NCBI GenBank assembly: GCA_964425755.1
Contig: CAYRNY010000015.1
Location: forward strand, 82,291 to 146,290
DNA from: CAYRNY01 sp964425755
GTDB lineage: Bacteria; Chloroflexota; Anaerolineae; Aggregatilineales; Aggregatilineaceae
Length of the DNA: 64,000 bases
Direction of reading: 5' to 3'
Both the position numbers and the translations under genes were made by a program. Numbering within the stretch: the first letter of the stretch is position 1; each line of letters opens with the position of its first letter. The notes beneath the pieces were generated by a model that searched no databases, was not told where the DNA came from, and saw only the letters and a list, made by a program, of their open reading frames with translations. Below, one piece after another: positions 34,901-43,108 of this stretch.

Positions 34901-35528
34901 GATCCGTCACGGCACCAGACACGAGCGTGCCGTCGCCGATCTCCCACAGATAGCCCGCAATCGTCGCGCCCTGCGCGACGGCGAACGACCCCGACCCATC
35001 GTGTTGCACGGTAGCCTGGCCGGTTGCTGCATCCATCTCGCCCGCATACCCCACGCCCGCGTTCGCGACGGGTGGCGGCGGCGTATTATCCAGATAGGTA
35101 CGCGTGCCGTCCTTGAGGATCGTGCCATCGCTGCGCATGTGCGGGATTTTGGCCCACACCCGAAAATCGTCCAGCACCGTAATGTAGGCGTCCGCGGCCA
35201 CCGCCAGCTCGCCGTCGCCCGTACCCTGCGAGACCCACACCTCAATGCAATCCCCCAGGGTGGGATCCGTAACCACGCCCTTGACGCGCGCGATGCCAAA
35301 ATCCCGCCCGCCGGCACTCGACCCAAGCAGTAACGTCATGCCGTCCTCGATGTCCGCCAGCGTCCCCGCGGTCACATTATAGGGCTTGATCAGGTGCCAG
35401 ATATCCGTGCTCTGCCACCGCCCGTAGGTCACCGTATCCGCGTGCGCCTGCGCGGCGTACACGGTTTGCGGGTCGAGGATAAACAGGTGGCCTTCGTGCC
35501 ACTGCGGGTGTTGGGTCCAGCTCGCCAT
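31968..35528 (-). CDS. Tail hub/tail-associated protein with PKD, discoidin and BNR-like segments
   Basis: This 1186-aa structural protein begins with FEGHLFILDPQTVY-like beta structure (here MASWTQHPQWHEGHLFILD), followed by a PKD-like domain (about 155-245; AGYLWEIGDGTLVSG, ending in KLTVTDSNGK), an F5/8 type C-like domain (about 255-390) and a large central part with a tail-hub look. The C-terminal third has sialidase-type Asp-box repeats, for example TRTTDGTNWS, QSNDYGATWS and VSEDEGGTWM. It overlaps the fibre gene by four bases. Role in tail tip and glycan contact is inferred. Confidence 0.7.
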   Translation of the reverse strand: MASWTQHPQWHEGHLFILDPQTVYAAQAHADTVTYGRWQSTDIWHLIKPYNVTAGTLADIEDGMTLLLGSSAGGRDFGIARVKGVVTDPTLGDCIEVWVSQGTGDGELAVAADAYITVLDDFRVWAKIPHMRSDGTILKDGTRTYLDNTPPPPVANAGVGYAGEMDAATGQATVQHDGSGSFAVAQGATIAGYLWEIGDGTLVSGAVTDPAITVAYPPGFRWAKLTVTDSNGKSSVQRVPVAVTGDTVTYNEVSYVGATATASSSKLSNPPECAFDGIDSGCDFPWWASFKELIGAWLAIEFPSAQTISKVGFVSSGIKNNSVRDCTIEADTTGDGNFDTVVATFSDCPGDSEENVVVLEPPITAIAWRLTVDDVNYDAPTGDGDPDSVEVREFNLYEANPPPAPEIKHFEVAQRVLRQEGQEITFRVYEDIPAEQFRYGTLVMYWEQEFYGSGEAGNLYGPAGREHMRFVGWIGEEPVRIEATDTGMRAHVELHCVDVAGRLAQLPVFPMGLLRANAPSNFDEMADLNPDRYAWFILHWHSTALELADFSWSGYLDTYAVPLLETQGDSLYSQADYMAQAMACRLTCDSRGRLAIRPDPQLRAIADRTTTVLQGIGAGDWMEIQYTETRSSRYHWLWAAAIVASTNQATDIESVVGVYCRAPGSVPGQGLQMVRRSEQVVIDQAELNTREGMRYAIRMNPDQTLFEVLIAHGNDGGIEPALMQWVQLTIPAAYAAQRGLAFTDARCLPYEVVFEYNHAARAKTARLRLEREASGPPAITYIPEQVSIPTYDEDWYSGDWQLDKPFPYLLPGELNQMAAIDSNGYLYVTVNFQATRPTWTRTNLSMDGMSDTSCQWVVDAFSPGYLNGVGAVNGWMVTNDAIYRVEDLFGSPSATKQYDFTANGRDNSAANARRMIDASFAEEGFVVVATHYNAEGGTYITRTTDGTNWSAETAINTFREGGNREHVAGVYVSSKTPGRVLCAAFTSNGDYEAASPRIFQSNDYGATWSPLSGYVLGQGLGGPFIAPWDGNAGDDILYYNHKERVGSYDQALHLYKNVSGTHTNIEPAANVGVRYDRFTIASSPQNRQRLAVIGEQASGHFGLFVSEDEGGTWMAIEPLSSGYATAVWRRVALSGDNQDIGYVWGGTGKIGYTTDYFQTIQDKSGNLGDFSDPPVGELLCIIGGVA

Positions 35529-35914
35529 CAGATCGCCACCAGCCCGATAAACGTAAACCGTACGTTGTGGTAATTGTGCCCGCCGAACCGCACATCATCC
35601 CTGCGATTGTGGAGCACCGTCGCGTTGTAATCCGCGAATGTCACGCGGTCGGGACCCGGCAGGCGCACCGTCACGAGCCCCGATTCGTCTGTCACGTCCG
35701 TCGTGGAGAGGTCGAGAGCGGATAAGATCGCCAGGTACTGATCCACGCGCAGCACGTTGAACGTAACAGTCGCCGTCGGCGCGCCATCGACCAGCATCAG
35801 CCCGTTTCCTACGTGCCGGCGCAGCGGGTAGGAGATGCCGGGGCACTGCGGCTGTGGGTCGAAGACCACCAGCCCAGCGACGTTGTCATAGCCAGGGGCA
35901 CCTGCGTACATCAT
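35528..35914 (-). CDS. Small tail protein (distal tail-like)
   Basis: A 128-aa beta-rich protein between tape measure and tail hub, overlapping both genes by 1-4 bases. This is the position of distal tail proteins, but the product is shorter than usual. Motifs are limited to VTVRLPGPDRVTFADYN and HNYHNVRFTFIGL. Confidence 0.5.
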   Translation of the reverse strand: MMYAGAPGYDNVAGLVVFDPQPQCPGISYPLRRHVGNGLMLVDGAPTATVTFNVLRVDQYLAILSALDLSTTDVTDESGLVTVRLPGPDRVTFADYNATVLHNRRDDVRFGGHNYHNVRFTFIGLVAI

Positions 35915-38553
35915 CCGACTGCACCTCCGCTAAACCCGAATACCCCTCTCAGCGTATCGTAGACTGACTGCGCACCGCTCGCGATGGCCCTGCTCGTCTC
36001 CGCAGCAGCGCCGTACACATCGCCGTAGACATTGGCCGTGGTGTAGTTGTAGGTCGGGGGCTGCACCGCAGCCGCTTGCTGTGACAGCGAGCCAAACGCC
36101 GACGAAAATGCCGCTTGCACTGACGACATCCCCTGCTGGGTAATTTGCGTCAATATCGTATAGTGCTGCGCCGTCATACCTTGCTGGATCTGGAAATGCA
36201 TACGCCGGCGCTGGTCCTCGATGGCCCAATCCTGCTGCTGGCGCTGCAGGCGGATGCGCCGTTCCTGGTCTTCCTGCCGGATGCGGTCCTGGAACGCGCG
36301 CTGCGCTTCCTGGCGCTCGCGCTGGTGCTGCCGGCGCAGGTCCTCCAGCGCCTGGCGACCCGCCGCCAGACGTTCGTCGCGCTCGCGATCCAGCAGCTCC
36401 ATCTGGTGCTCGAAGTCCTCTTCGCGACGCTCCTGCTGCTTCTCGTACTCCTTGTTGGCGTCCCCGGTCTGGTCCTCCAGCTGGATTCGCACGTTGCGCA
36501 GCGCCCAGGCGTTGAGGCTCGCGACAGCTTCCTGCGCGCTGCGGTTGGCGTCGCGTTGCATGCGCAGCAAATTGTCCTGGTGGTCTTCAGCCAGGCGTTT
36601 CGAGCGCAGGTTGTACGCCTGGATATCGTCGAGGCGTTCCTGCGCAATCTTGCGCGCATCGGCGGCCATATCGGCCAGGATCTTCGAGCGCCTCTCGAAG
36701 TATTTCTGGTCGAGCTTGGCCAGATCGCGATAATGTTTGTTCCAATCCTGGGCGCGCTTGCGCAGGAAATCCTCTTCCTCACGCTGGAGCTTTAGCTGGC
36801 GGTCCGCCTGGATTTCGCGCTGCGTCTCGGCGTATTCCAGCGCCCGGCGGGTCGCCTCCTGGATTTCCCGCTCTACTGCCAGCGTGTTTGGAAATGTCTG
36901 GAGCTCGCGCGCTTCCATGTCGAGCGCCTCGATTTTCTCACGCACTTCCCGCAGTGCCTCTGGTGCCGCGCCGATCGCTTCAAGCGTGCGCAGTAATTCG
37001 GTCGTGATCTCGCGCTCGACCTCGATCTCCCGCAGCCGGATATCGATCTGCTCCTGGCTCATATCGGCAACGCGCCGGCGGAGGTCGGCCTCGCGCTTGG
37101 CCAGCGTGGTCGCATCCTCAAGCGCCTGGTTCGCCTGCTCCGCCTGCTCGGCAAACGGCAGCACGTTGTCGGTAAGATCGGCGACCTGCTGATCCAGAGC
37201 GCCAATCTGCTCCGTCAATTCGCCCACGCGCTCTGACGTATCCTCGCCGTACAAGTCCTCACGCATCTGCAGGAACTCGCGCTCAGAGGCCAGGATATCG
37301 CGCTGTAGCGCCAGGTCATCAATGCGCGCCTGTACCTGCTCCGCAGACGCATCGCGCATCAATCGCGAGATTTCCATCTCCCACTGCACGCGCTGTTGTG
37401 AGTCCTCGCGCAGCTGTTGCGTCGTTTCCATGCGCGCCTGCGCCAGCTCGCGCGAAGCGGCAGCGGCGTCATTGGCTGCGACGAGCTCCGAATCGTAGGC
37501 CTCAGTGAGCCCCTCAGTTCCGCGATTAAGCTCCTCTATCTGATCGTTATAGACCTCGATCTTTTCGCGGGCCTGGTCAAATAGCTCACCAGATATCTCA
37601 GATACGCCGGCAAGTTCTGTCAGCGCCGCGATAGAGCCTTCCACCCCTGCTAGCTGCCGTTCAAGTTTAGGGATATCTTCCATGCGCCCCATTTGGGCGA
37701 CTGTCGCGATCTGCTGCTCAATGCCCGCCTGCTGATCTAGCAGAGCGTTATATTGCTCTTCCAGGTCCAGCACTTCAGCGAAGTTGTCACGCTCCACTTC
37801 TAGTATGGCAACACGCCGCTCCTGAGCCTCGACGGCTTCGTCGAGCTCGTCAGTCGTCAGTTTGATGCCGGTAGCATATCCTTCAGCCCGAGACGTCAAC
37901 AGCTCGATGTTGCGCTGAGCCTCTTCGCGCTCCCTTTCCCTGGCGTCCCGAATCGCGTTGTAAGCCAGCACGATGCCGGCGCCTAAAGCCGTTACGCCAC
38001 CGGCCAGCAGCGCGACATTGGTGCGCGTCAGGTTCAGCCCATCGACCAGCTCGGGCAGTTCATGGCGCAGCATCCCGGCGGCCTCGTTGACGGACAGTAA
38101 TTCCGCCCCGATGTTCAGCGGGCCTGCAAGTTCTGTGCCGCCTACCGCTCTAACCGCCCTACCGATTGCACGCGTCCGGCGCTTGACGTAACCGTATAAT
38201 CGCGCCTGTTCAATTTCGTGCCGTGCGCGCTCGATATCCCCCATATCGACCTGCATCTGGCGCGGCTCGACCATCTCGTCCAGCGCGCGATCGGTCTGCT
38301 CGATCTCCTGGCGCGTGAGCCTGAGGTCACCTGCTAACCTGTCAATGCGCCGTCCCAGCCGTTGCGCACCGGTACCGTACTGCGCGAGGTTACGCTCCGC
38401 CGCGCCAAGCTCGCGATTCTGGTCCTGGGCGGATATGCGCAATGCGTCTAACTCGCGCTGCAACTCCTGCGCGCGCTGACGGACCTCGTTTGCAGCCCTA
38501 TCATCCGTTTCGAATCGGATGAGTTGGCGACGCACGGTTGTTTCTTCAGCCAT
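35911..38553 (-). CDS. Tail tape measure protein
   Basis: This 880-aa protein is almost entirely helical. Long charged coiled coils fill residues 1-100 and 230-780, a hydrophobic segment VALLAGGVTALGAGIVLAYN is at about 178-197, and the end has the Gly/Ala-rich hydrophobic tail usual for tape measures. It directly follows the two tail-assembly chaperone frames, as in lambda (G, GT, H). Its length would set a tail of very roughly 130 nm by the usual 0.15 nm per residue rule. Confidence 0.85.
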   Translation of the reverse strand: MAEETTVRRQLIRFETDDRAANEVRQRAQELQRELDALRISAQDQNRELGAAERNLAQYGTGAQRLGRRIDRLAGDLRLTRQEIEQTDRALDEMVEPRQMQVDMGDIERARHEIEQARLYGYVKRRTRAIGRAVRAVGGTELAGPLNIGAELLSVNEAAGMLRHELPELVDGLNLTRTNVALLAGGVTALGAGIVLAYNAIRDAREREREEAQRNIELLTSRAEGYATGIKLTTDELDEAVEAQERRVAILEVERDNFAEVLDLEEQYNALLDQQAGIEQQIATVAQMGRMEDIPKLERQLAGVEGSIAALTELAGVSEISGELFDQAREKIEVYNDQIEELNRGTEGLTEAYDSELVAANDAAAASRELAQARMETTQQLREDSQQRVQWEMEISRLMRDASAEQVQARIDDLALQRDILASEREFLQMREDLYGEDTSERVGELTEQIGALDQQVADLTDNVLPFAEQAEQANQALEDATTLAKREADLRRRVADMSQEQIDIRLREIEVEREITTELLRTLEAIGAAPEALREVREKIEALDMEARELQTFPNTLAVEREIQEATRRALEYAETQREIQADRQLKLQREEEDFLRKRAQDWNKHYRDLAKLDQKYFERRSKILADMAADARKIAQERLDDIQAYNLRSKRLAEDHQDNLLRMQRDANRSAQEAVASLNAWALRNVRIQLEDQTGDANKEYEKQQERREEDFEHQMELLDRERDERLAAGRQALEDLRRQHQRERQEAQRAFQDRIRQEDQERRIRLQRQQQDWAIEDQRRRMHFQIQQGMTAQHYTILTQITQQGMSSVQAAFSSAFGSLSQQAAAVQPPTYNYTTANVYGDVYGAAAETSRAIASGAQSVYDTLRGVFGFSGGAVG

Positions 38554-38864
38554 TATTTGCCGTCTCGCAGTTTTAGCTCATAGCGCACGTTCCAGCTCAC
38601 GGCCTGGTATAGCCGCCGGAACGTGTGGATCATGGCCCGCCAGTGCGGGTGTTGGTCCCAGTAGCCGCCCGGTTCGGGCATGAACGCGTGCTCTTCCCAC
38701 TTCAGCCACAGTTCGTAGGCATCTTCGTGGGGCATCCAGTCGCCTTCATAACAGATCTGGTCAGCTTCTGGCTCGGGCGGCTCCCATTTCAGATCCAGCC
38801 GCGACCGCGCCAATTGGTACATGTCATCGACCACGCGTTGCTGGAATTCAGCGCGCGCGCGCAT
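38553..38864 (-). CDS. Tail assembly chaperone, downstream (T-like) frame
   Basis: A 103-aa frame between the G-like protein and the tape measure. Its ATG (38864) overlaps the G-like stop as TAATG and it is in the -1 frame. In lambda the T domain is made only as a G-T fusion through a -1 slip, and a canonical slippery heptamer is present here directly before the stop. It contains YQLARSRLDLKWEPPEPEAD and a Trp-rich middle. It may be made both as the fusion and alone. Confidence 0.7.
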   Translation of the reverse strand: MRARAEFQQRVVDDMYQLARSRLDLKWEPPEPEADQICYEGDWMPHEDAYELWLKWEEHAFMPEPGGYWDQHPHWRAMIHTFRRLYQAVSWNVRYELKLRDGK

Positions 38865-39256
38865 TATTTTGGGTCCGCTTCCTCATCCTCGGTCAGCGCA
38901 CTATCGGGCTTCTCCACGGCGTTCGCCGTCGGGCTATACAATCGGTTGATCGCCTTCGAGATCGCCGTCTCAAGCCGTCTCGGCACCGTGTCCAGGTACT
39001 GTTCGTAGTTCGCGCGGATCGCCTCCGCATCGGCAGGGACATCCGGCGGTTGCCAGTCCACGCCCTGGATCGCCACCACATGCGCAGCGACGAAGCAGTA
39101 ATTTGCTTGTGTCGTCTGCTCAGGGGTGAGCTTCTTTTTGGCAAGGTCCACCCCGAGCGCATCGCGCAGCATGTCGTCGCGCATTGCGTTGCGCACCGTG
39201 GCGCGCACCGTGAACGTGACGTCCTCGATCTTGCTCTTCGCTTCAGTTTGCATCAA
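38864..39256 (-). CDS. Tail assembly chaperone, G-like
   Basis: A 130-aa protein between major tail protein and tape measure. It is acidic at the C-terminus (SALTEDEEADPK) and helical, like siphovirus tail chaperones. A frameshift at its last codons would extend it by the T-like domain. The ATG at 39256 follows a copy of the 24-bp palindrome by 21 bases. Confidence 0.72.
   Translation of the reverse strand: MMQTEAKSKIEDVTFTVRATVRNAMRDDMLRDALGVDLAKKKLTPEQTTQANYCFVAAHVVAIQGVDWQPPDVPADAEAIRANYEQYLDTVPRRLETAISKAINRLYSPTANAVEKPDSALTEDEEADPK
38867..38873 (-). promoter_or_regulatory. Programmed -1 frameshift site (CCCAAAA)
   Basis: On the minus strand the G-like gene ends GAC CCA AAA TAA. C-CCA-AAA is an X-XXY-YYZ slippery heptamer in the correct phase, placed directly before the stop. 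A -1 slip enters the next frame as ATA ATG CGC, joining 130 and 103 residues. No strong downstream hairpin was established by eye, although a GCGCGCGC run follows. Confidence 0.75.
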
Positions 39257-39277
39257 TTCCCCTTCTTCAAGACGGGG

Positions 39278-39301
39278 CAGGTGTCACAAATGTGACACCT
39301 G
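39278..39301. repeat. 24-bp phage palindrome, copy 5 (intergenic)
   Basis: Perfect arms CAGGTGTCACA around AA, between the major tail gene and the chaperone gene, where it could also act as an RNA hairpin. Confidence 0.85.
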
Positions 39302-39308
39302 AACGCCC

Positions 39309-40187
39309 CTACCAGCCGAACAGCGCGACCAGGATATCGCCTTCAGTTCCGGCGGCACCCAGCGTGATGGTATTGGCCACCGCATCGGCCTCGAACTCCG
39401 TCGCGCCCGGCGTATCCCCGACCCAGTCCAGTTCGGTGCCGTTGACGGCCACCAGGATGTTGTCCGCGCTGTCCTCGGCCAGCTGTACCGGCAGACTGAA
39501 CGTCGTCTCGACGCCGTCCAGCGTCCAGCGCCAGATCAGCGGGCGGTACGGCCAGGTGAAATCCAGCGCGATGGCCCGTTCGCTGCCCTCATCGGCCACG
39601 CTGAACGCGTGCCCCCAGGGATACGCCAGGCCGTAGTTGGTGATCATGCGGTACCCGTATTCGGGCAGGCCCTCCGACGAGTATCCTAGCCGTCCACGCG
39701 GCACGACCTTGGTGTTCAACACCATCGTGCCCGCGTACAGCCCCTGCCCGTAGGCGTTATCGGGGTCGTCGCTGTCCACCGGCGCGTAGGCCATGAAGAA
39801 CAGGTTACGGTAGGACGGCGTGGCGGGTTGGTTCATCACGAACGAGCCGCCGGCCTTGTCCACGACCGAGAGCGACTGAACAAGCGCGCGGAAGACCATG
39901 TCATCCGACGCGAAGGTGGGATCACCCGATGGCATCTCGGTCGGGTTGTTGATGAACTGGTGGTACGCGCCGCCGTCGGCGACCTGGTTCAAGATCTCCG
40001 GGTCACTGGGCTGGAACGGAAAGTCCTTAGCGCCGAGCAACTGCGCCATGCCCGCGCCGTCCTGGTCACCGGCAGATGGCGCGGTTGCTGTCGAGCCGAC
40101 CAGGTAGCCGTTGGCGTCCCGAATACCGTAGTAGACGGCCTCGAGCTTATTGCCGGTGGTTTTCTTGACATTGACTGTGGTTGCCAT
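39309..40187 (-). CDS. Major tail tube protein
   Basis: A 292-aa beta-rich protein starting MATTVNVKKTTGNKLEAVYY, with AGTMVLNTKVVPRGRL and a C-terminal Ig-like portion (DNILVAVNGTELDWVGDTPG, ANTITLGAAGTEGDILVALF). It lies between the tail-completion gene and the G/GT chaperones, the fixed place for tail tube genes in siphoviruses. I see no family-defining motif, so the call rests mainly on order, size and fold character. Confidence 0.7.
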   Translation of the reverse strand: MATTVNVKKTTGNKLEAVYYGIRDANGYLVGSTATAPSAGDQDGAGMAQLLGAKDFPFQPSDPEILNQVADGGAYHQFINNPTEMPSGDPTFASDDMVFRALVQSLSVVDKAGGSFVMNQPATPSYRNLFFMAYAPVDSDDPDNAYGQGLYAGTMVLNTKVVPRGRLGYSSEGLPEYGYRMITNYGLAYPWGHAFSVADEGSERAIALDFTWPYRPLIWRWTLDGVETTFSLPVQLAEDSADNILVAVNGTELDWVGDTPGATEFEADAVANTITLGAAGTEGDILVALFGW

Positions 40188-40192
40188 TTGAT

Positions 40193-40657
40193 TTACCTCA
40201 CTGGCGGTACTCTATCTTCCGTGATCGTATTGACGGTGATCAGCGTGCCGGCGTACTGCTTGTTCCCATACTGGAGCAGGGACAGGCCGCTGTCGCTGCC
40301 CCCGTCAAGCGTCAGTTCAAACGTGCGCCCGTCATCCAGGCGCACCAGCGGGTGCTTTGCCAGTTCGTCAGGGATGGCGGTCAAATACGGCTTGAGCGCC
40401 CGCTCCGCCTGGTACTCGTAGCCTTCTTCGACGGGCATGATGAATACCTTGATGCGCAGTTGGCGCGTGACGCGCAGATGCCCCGCCCCGCGCTCGCCGC
40501 GCTCGTACTCCGCCGGCCCGGGCGTCGTGACCGTGCACGGCAGCGTGCGCGACTGCAACGCGCGAGGGTGCTCATCCAGGTGCGTCAGGTCCCCCGGCAC
40601 GTTGCCCAGGAGTGTGACAATCGCGGCGATCTGTTCATTGATCGTGATCAGGGCCAT
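40193..40657 (-). CDS. Tail terminator/completion protein
   Basis: A 154-aa protein starting at the ATG at 40657, which overlaps the upstream stop as TAATG. It has a helix-strand layout (INEQIAAIVTLLGNVPGDLT, LRIKVFIMPVEEGYEYQAER) similar to siphovirus tail terminators and sits just before the tail tube gene. Confidence 0.6.
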   Translation of the reverse strand: MALITINEQIAAIVTLLGNVPGDLTHLDEHPRALQSRTLPCTVTTPGPAEYERGERGAGHLRVTRQLRIKVFIMPVEEGYEYQAERALKPYLTAIPDELAKHPLVRLDDGRTFELTLDGGSDSGLSLLQYGNKQYAGTLITVNTITEDRVPPVR

Positions 40658-41538
40658 TAGAACCCCCAATCCCACCAGACATAGGCGCGCAGCGTGTCGC
40701 GGATATTGGACGGCGCTTGATTGTTGATCATCTTTGAGCCGTCGCTTAGCACGAACACCTCATCGCCCTGCGTGGCCTTGTTGCGGTAGAGCCAGATCGC
40801 CAGTGACGCGATGGCGCGCGCGACGTCATCCATCGGCGCGTAGGTGTAGATCGCCGCGCCGGTCTCGTGCGCGGTGGCCGTCGTGCCCAGTTGCCCGCGC
40901 CGCACCGTGAGTGTGTTTGTGCCCGCATCGACAGCGGTGAGAATCAGGTATTCGTCGTCGATACGCAGCACCTGCCCCACCTGGAAGCGCGTGTTAAACC
41001 GCGCGTCCTGGCCGCCGGCGTCGGTCACGGTAATCGCCGTCGCGGCAGCATCCACGCCGCCTGCGTCCTGCACCGTGTCGCCGCTGTCGACCCACGCCTG
41101 GTCGTAACTCTCGTGATAGCCCCAGATGCCGTCGATGGTGATCGCGTCTTCCCAGTCGTAGCCGTCGGAGGTCCAGATCAGGTTCGACGACGCCTTCAGC
41201 TTGATCTCGTGGCGCGGGTAGCGGTTGCGATCCCGTAGCAGGTACTGGTCATCCGTGATGACGCTGCCGTCACCGTTGGTGATGGTGATCGCGTCCAGCA
41301 GGTCCGCATTGAGCGTCAGCGTGCGCCCGTCGACCCAGTCGCCGCGGGCATCGAAGGTCTTGGTCTGCCGGTACGGCACGAACGACCGCCGGCAGAACTG
41401 GTGCGCCATCGCCGTCGCGTCGCCGATGAAACGCAGCAACAAGGTTTCGTCGTCCTGGTAACTCGCGCCGGGTTCGGCATTGAGCTGCTCGCGCACCGCG
41501 TCGAGCGTCACCAAATACACACCACTGTGGATCGTCAC
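40657..41538 (-). CDS. Head-tail connector (gp6-like) protein
   Basis: This 293-aa protein has an N-terminal YLVTLDAVREQLNAE and DDETLLLRFIGDATAMAHQF, typical of gp6-like connectors, and a C-terminal helix (DVARAIASLAIWLYRNKATQ). It is longer than the usual 100-120 aa because a beta-rich insertion of about 120 residues (TAITVTDAGGQDARFNTRFQ, QVLRIDDEYLILTAVDAGT) lies between the two halves. It would form the ring beneath the portal. Confidence 0.7.
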   Translation of the reverse strand: MTIHSGVYLVTLDAVREQLNAEPGASYQDDETLLLRFIGDATAMAHQFCRRSFVPYRQTKTFDARGDWVDGRTLTLNADLLDAITITNGDGSVITDDQYLLRDRNRYPRHEIKLKASSNLIWTSDGYDWEDAITIDGIWGYHESYDQAWVDSGDTVQDAGGVDAAATAITVTDAGGQDARFNTRFQVGQVLRIDDEYLILTAVDAGTNTLTVRRGQLGTTATAHETGAAIYTYAPMDDVARAIASLAIWLYRNKATQGDEVFVLSDGSKMINNQAPSNIRDTLRAYVWWDWGF

Positions 41539-42044
41539 CAGCCTAGCTCCTCAAACGCCTGGTCGAGCACCACCGGCAGCCCGGCTTCGATGCGGTCGTT
41601 CAGCTCGACGGAGATCACCTGCAGCGTGTCATTGGCATTCGGCCACCCCGTGATGCGGTGGAACCGCTGCTGTCGCCTGCCCGCCACGAAGTCAACGACC
41701 TCGTCATCGTGGTAGACCTCGATCGCCGTCAGGCCGTGCGTGTAGTCGCCGCGCACGTGCCAGCCCTGCACGTACTCATGTGTGCGCCGGTAGGGGATGC
41801 CGGCCCCAAAACCATCCGTCACGAAGTACGCCCGTTGCTGTTTCTCAGACGTCCATTCGAGCGGGTAGTCCTCGGGATAGCTGCGCACCGGCGGTTCGCG
41901 ACGCAGCGTCTGGTCGACGCGCTGGCTGACGAACGGGCGCAGCTCGCGCCTGGCATAGCGCTCGATGTGCTCCGGCACAATCTCGTGCACCTGCTGCAGC
42001 GTGTTGAGCCACTCCGTATCCAGCGCCACCGATACCCGGTACAT
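41535..42044 (-). CDS. Head-tail joining/minor structural protein (gp10-like)
   Basis: A 169-aa protein between connector and capsid-region genes. It has HK97 gp10-like character with an N-terminal helical half and a beta-rich C-terminus (RVDQTLRREPPVRSYPEDYP, YPLEWTSEKQQRAYFVTDGF). It overlaps the connector gene by four bases. Confidence 0.55.
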   Translation of the reverse strand: MYRVSVALDTEWLNTLQQVHEIVPEHIERYARRELRPFVSQRVDQTLRREPPVRSYPEDYPLEWTSEKQQRAYFVTDGFGAGIPYRRTHEYVQGWHVRGDYTHGLTAIEVYHDDEVVDFVAGRRQQRFHRITGWPNANDTLQVISVELNDRIEAGLPVVLDQAFEELGW

Positions 42045-42046
42045 GC

Positions 42047-42592
42047 TCAGTCCTCGCTCTCGCCGTAGACCGCCGCGAACAACGCGGCCTTGTCCATCCT
42101 GGAGCGCCCCGGGAGGTCCAGCTCCTGCGCGATCTCGCGCAGCTCCTCCAGCGTCACGTCGTCGATGGAACGCGGCGGCGCGTGGTCCGCTGCTCCCGTC
42201 TCAGGTGTACCATTTGTTACACCTGCCGGCAGGTCGTCCTCGTCGCCCACCTGAGCTGTAACATTTGTTACACCTGCGGGAGTGTCTTCGTCGGGCCTGT
42301 CGTCTTGCACCACCGGTTCAGGTGTCACAAATGTGACACCTGCCGGGGCGCCGAACGCCTCGACGTACCACGCCCGCGCCCGGTCGTGCACCTCGGTCCG
42401 CTCGCGATCCGTCACCTGCGCGAGCTCGCGCGTCGCGATGCGCACGTACAGCCCCGGCACGCCGTCCACCGGCTCCAGCCGCACATGCGTGACGGCGCGC
42501 CGGCGCGAATACGCCGAGACGTGGCTGTCGGCCAGCACCCGACCGTCCGCGCGCCTGACCACGTAGTAGCCCATGTTGTTGAACTGTGTCAT
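42047..42592 (-). CDS. Hypothetical head-region protein with Rho-N/SAP-like end and three palindrome-derived peptides
   Basis: The 181-aa protein has a globular N-terminus (GYYVVRRADGRVLADSHVSA), a low-complexity linker and a C-terminal helical motif DDVTLEELREIAQELDLPGR resembling Rho-N/SAP domains. The linker contains three repeats, AGVTFVTP, AGVTNVTA and AGVTNGTP (residues about 84-130), each encoded by a copy of the 24-bp palindrome. It lies between the decoration-like genes and the connector group. Confidence 0.6.
   Translation of the reverse strand: MTQFNNMGYYVVRRADGRVLADSHVSAYSRRRAVTHVRLEPVDGVPGLYVRIATRELAQVTDRERTEVHDRARAWYVEAFGAPAGVTFVTPEPVVQDDRPDEDTPAGVTNVTAQVGDEDDLPAGVTNGTPETGAADHAPPRSIDDVTLEELREIAQELDLPGRSRMDKAALFAAVYGESED
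42202..42342. repeat. 24-bp phage palindromes, copies 6-8 (coding cluster)
   Basis: Copies lie at 42202-42225, 42253-42276 and 42319-42342. The last has perfect arms. All are in the frame that encodes V-T-x-(V/G)-T. Confidence 0.85.
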
Positions 42593-42607
42593 CTATCACC
42601 TGTCCCT

Positions 42608-42634
42608 GGGGAGAACGCGTCGCGCGCTCTCCCC
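42608..42634. other. Hairpin after decoration-like gene
   Basis: GGGGAGA/TCTCCCC arms follow the stop of the gene at 42648 in the leftward direction; it may be a partial terminator or 3' stabiliser. Confidence 0.45.
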
Positions 42635-42647
42635 ACCTATGTGTCGC

Positions 42648-43058
42648 TTACGCCTGCGGCACGACGTACAGGCACGAGATCGTCGCCGCGCCGTTCGCCG
42701 CGTCGCCGTTGCCGCCGGCGTACACGCCCTGGACCACCGTATCGGCGGCCAGCGCGCCCTCGTCGGCGCTCGGCTGCAGCGTCAAGCCCGCGCTGCTGGC
42801 GTCAAAGTCCGCCACGAAGCGGTCCGCCGTATCGCCGTCGCCCAGGTCGACCAGGTCCGTGCCTGTGTCATCGAACGCCGTCGTGACATTGATGACAAAG
42901 CCCAGGATGATCGCCCCGGCAGGCAGCGTGAACAGCTCCCTGGCCGTCGTGTCGCTGTAGGCCAGCGTCGCGCACTGGGCGTAGGCGACGTGCTCGCCTT
43001 TTTCCACGCGCTCGCGCGCGCCCACAGCGACCGTGTTGGTCTTCGAAACTACGCTCAT
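42648..43058 (-). CDS. Small virion protein, possible head decoration
   Basis: A 136-aa beta-rich, Ala/Thr/Asp-rich protein (LPAGAIILGFVINVTTAFDD, DTADRFVADFDASSAGLTLQ) two genes downstream of the capsid gene. Decoration or cement proteins often look like this and lie here. The call is positional. Confidence 0.5.
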   Translation of the reverse strand: MSVVSKTNTVAVGARERVEKGEHVAYAQCATLAYSDTTARELFTLPAGAIILGFVINVTTAFDDTGTDLVDLGDGDTADRFVADFDASSAGLTLQPSADEGALAADTVVQGVYAGGNGDAANGAATISCLYVVPQA

Positions 43059-43108
43059 CGTGTAAGCCTCCGCTTACTCAAGTGGACGTCAGTATCCGGG
43101 CGTCCGGT

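Noticed and set aside
40612..40620. Half-site AGTGTGACA
   Set aside because: Only one arm is present within coding sequence.
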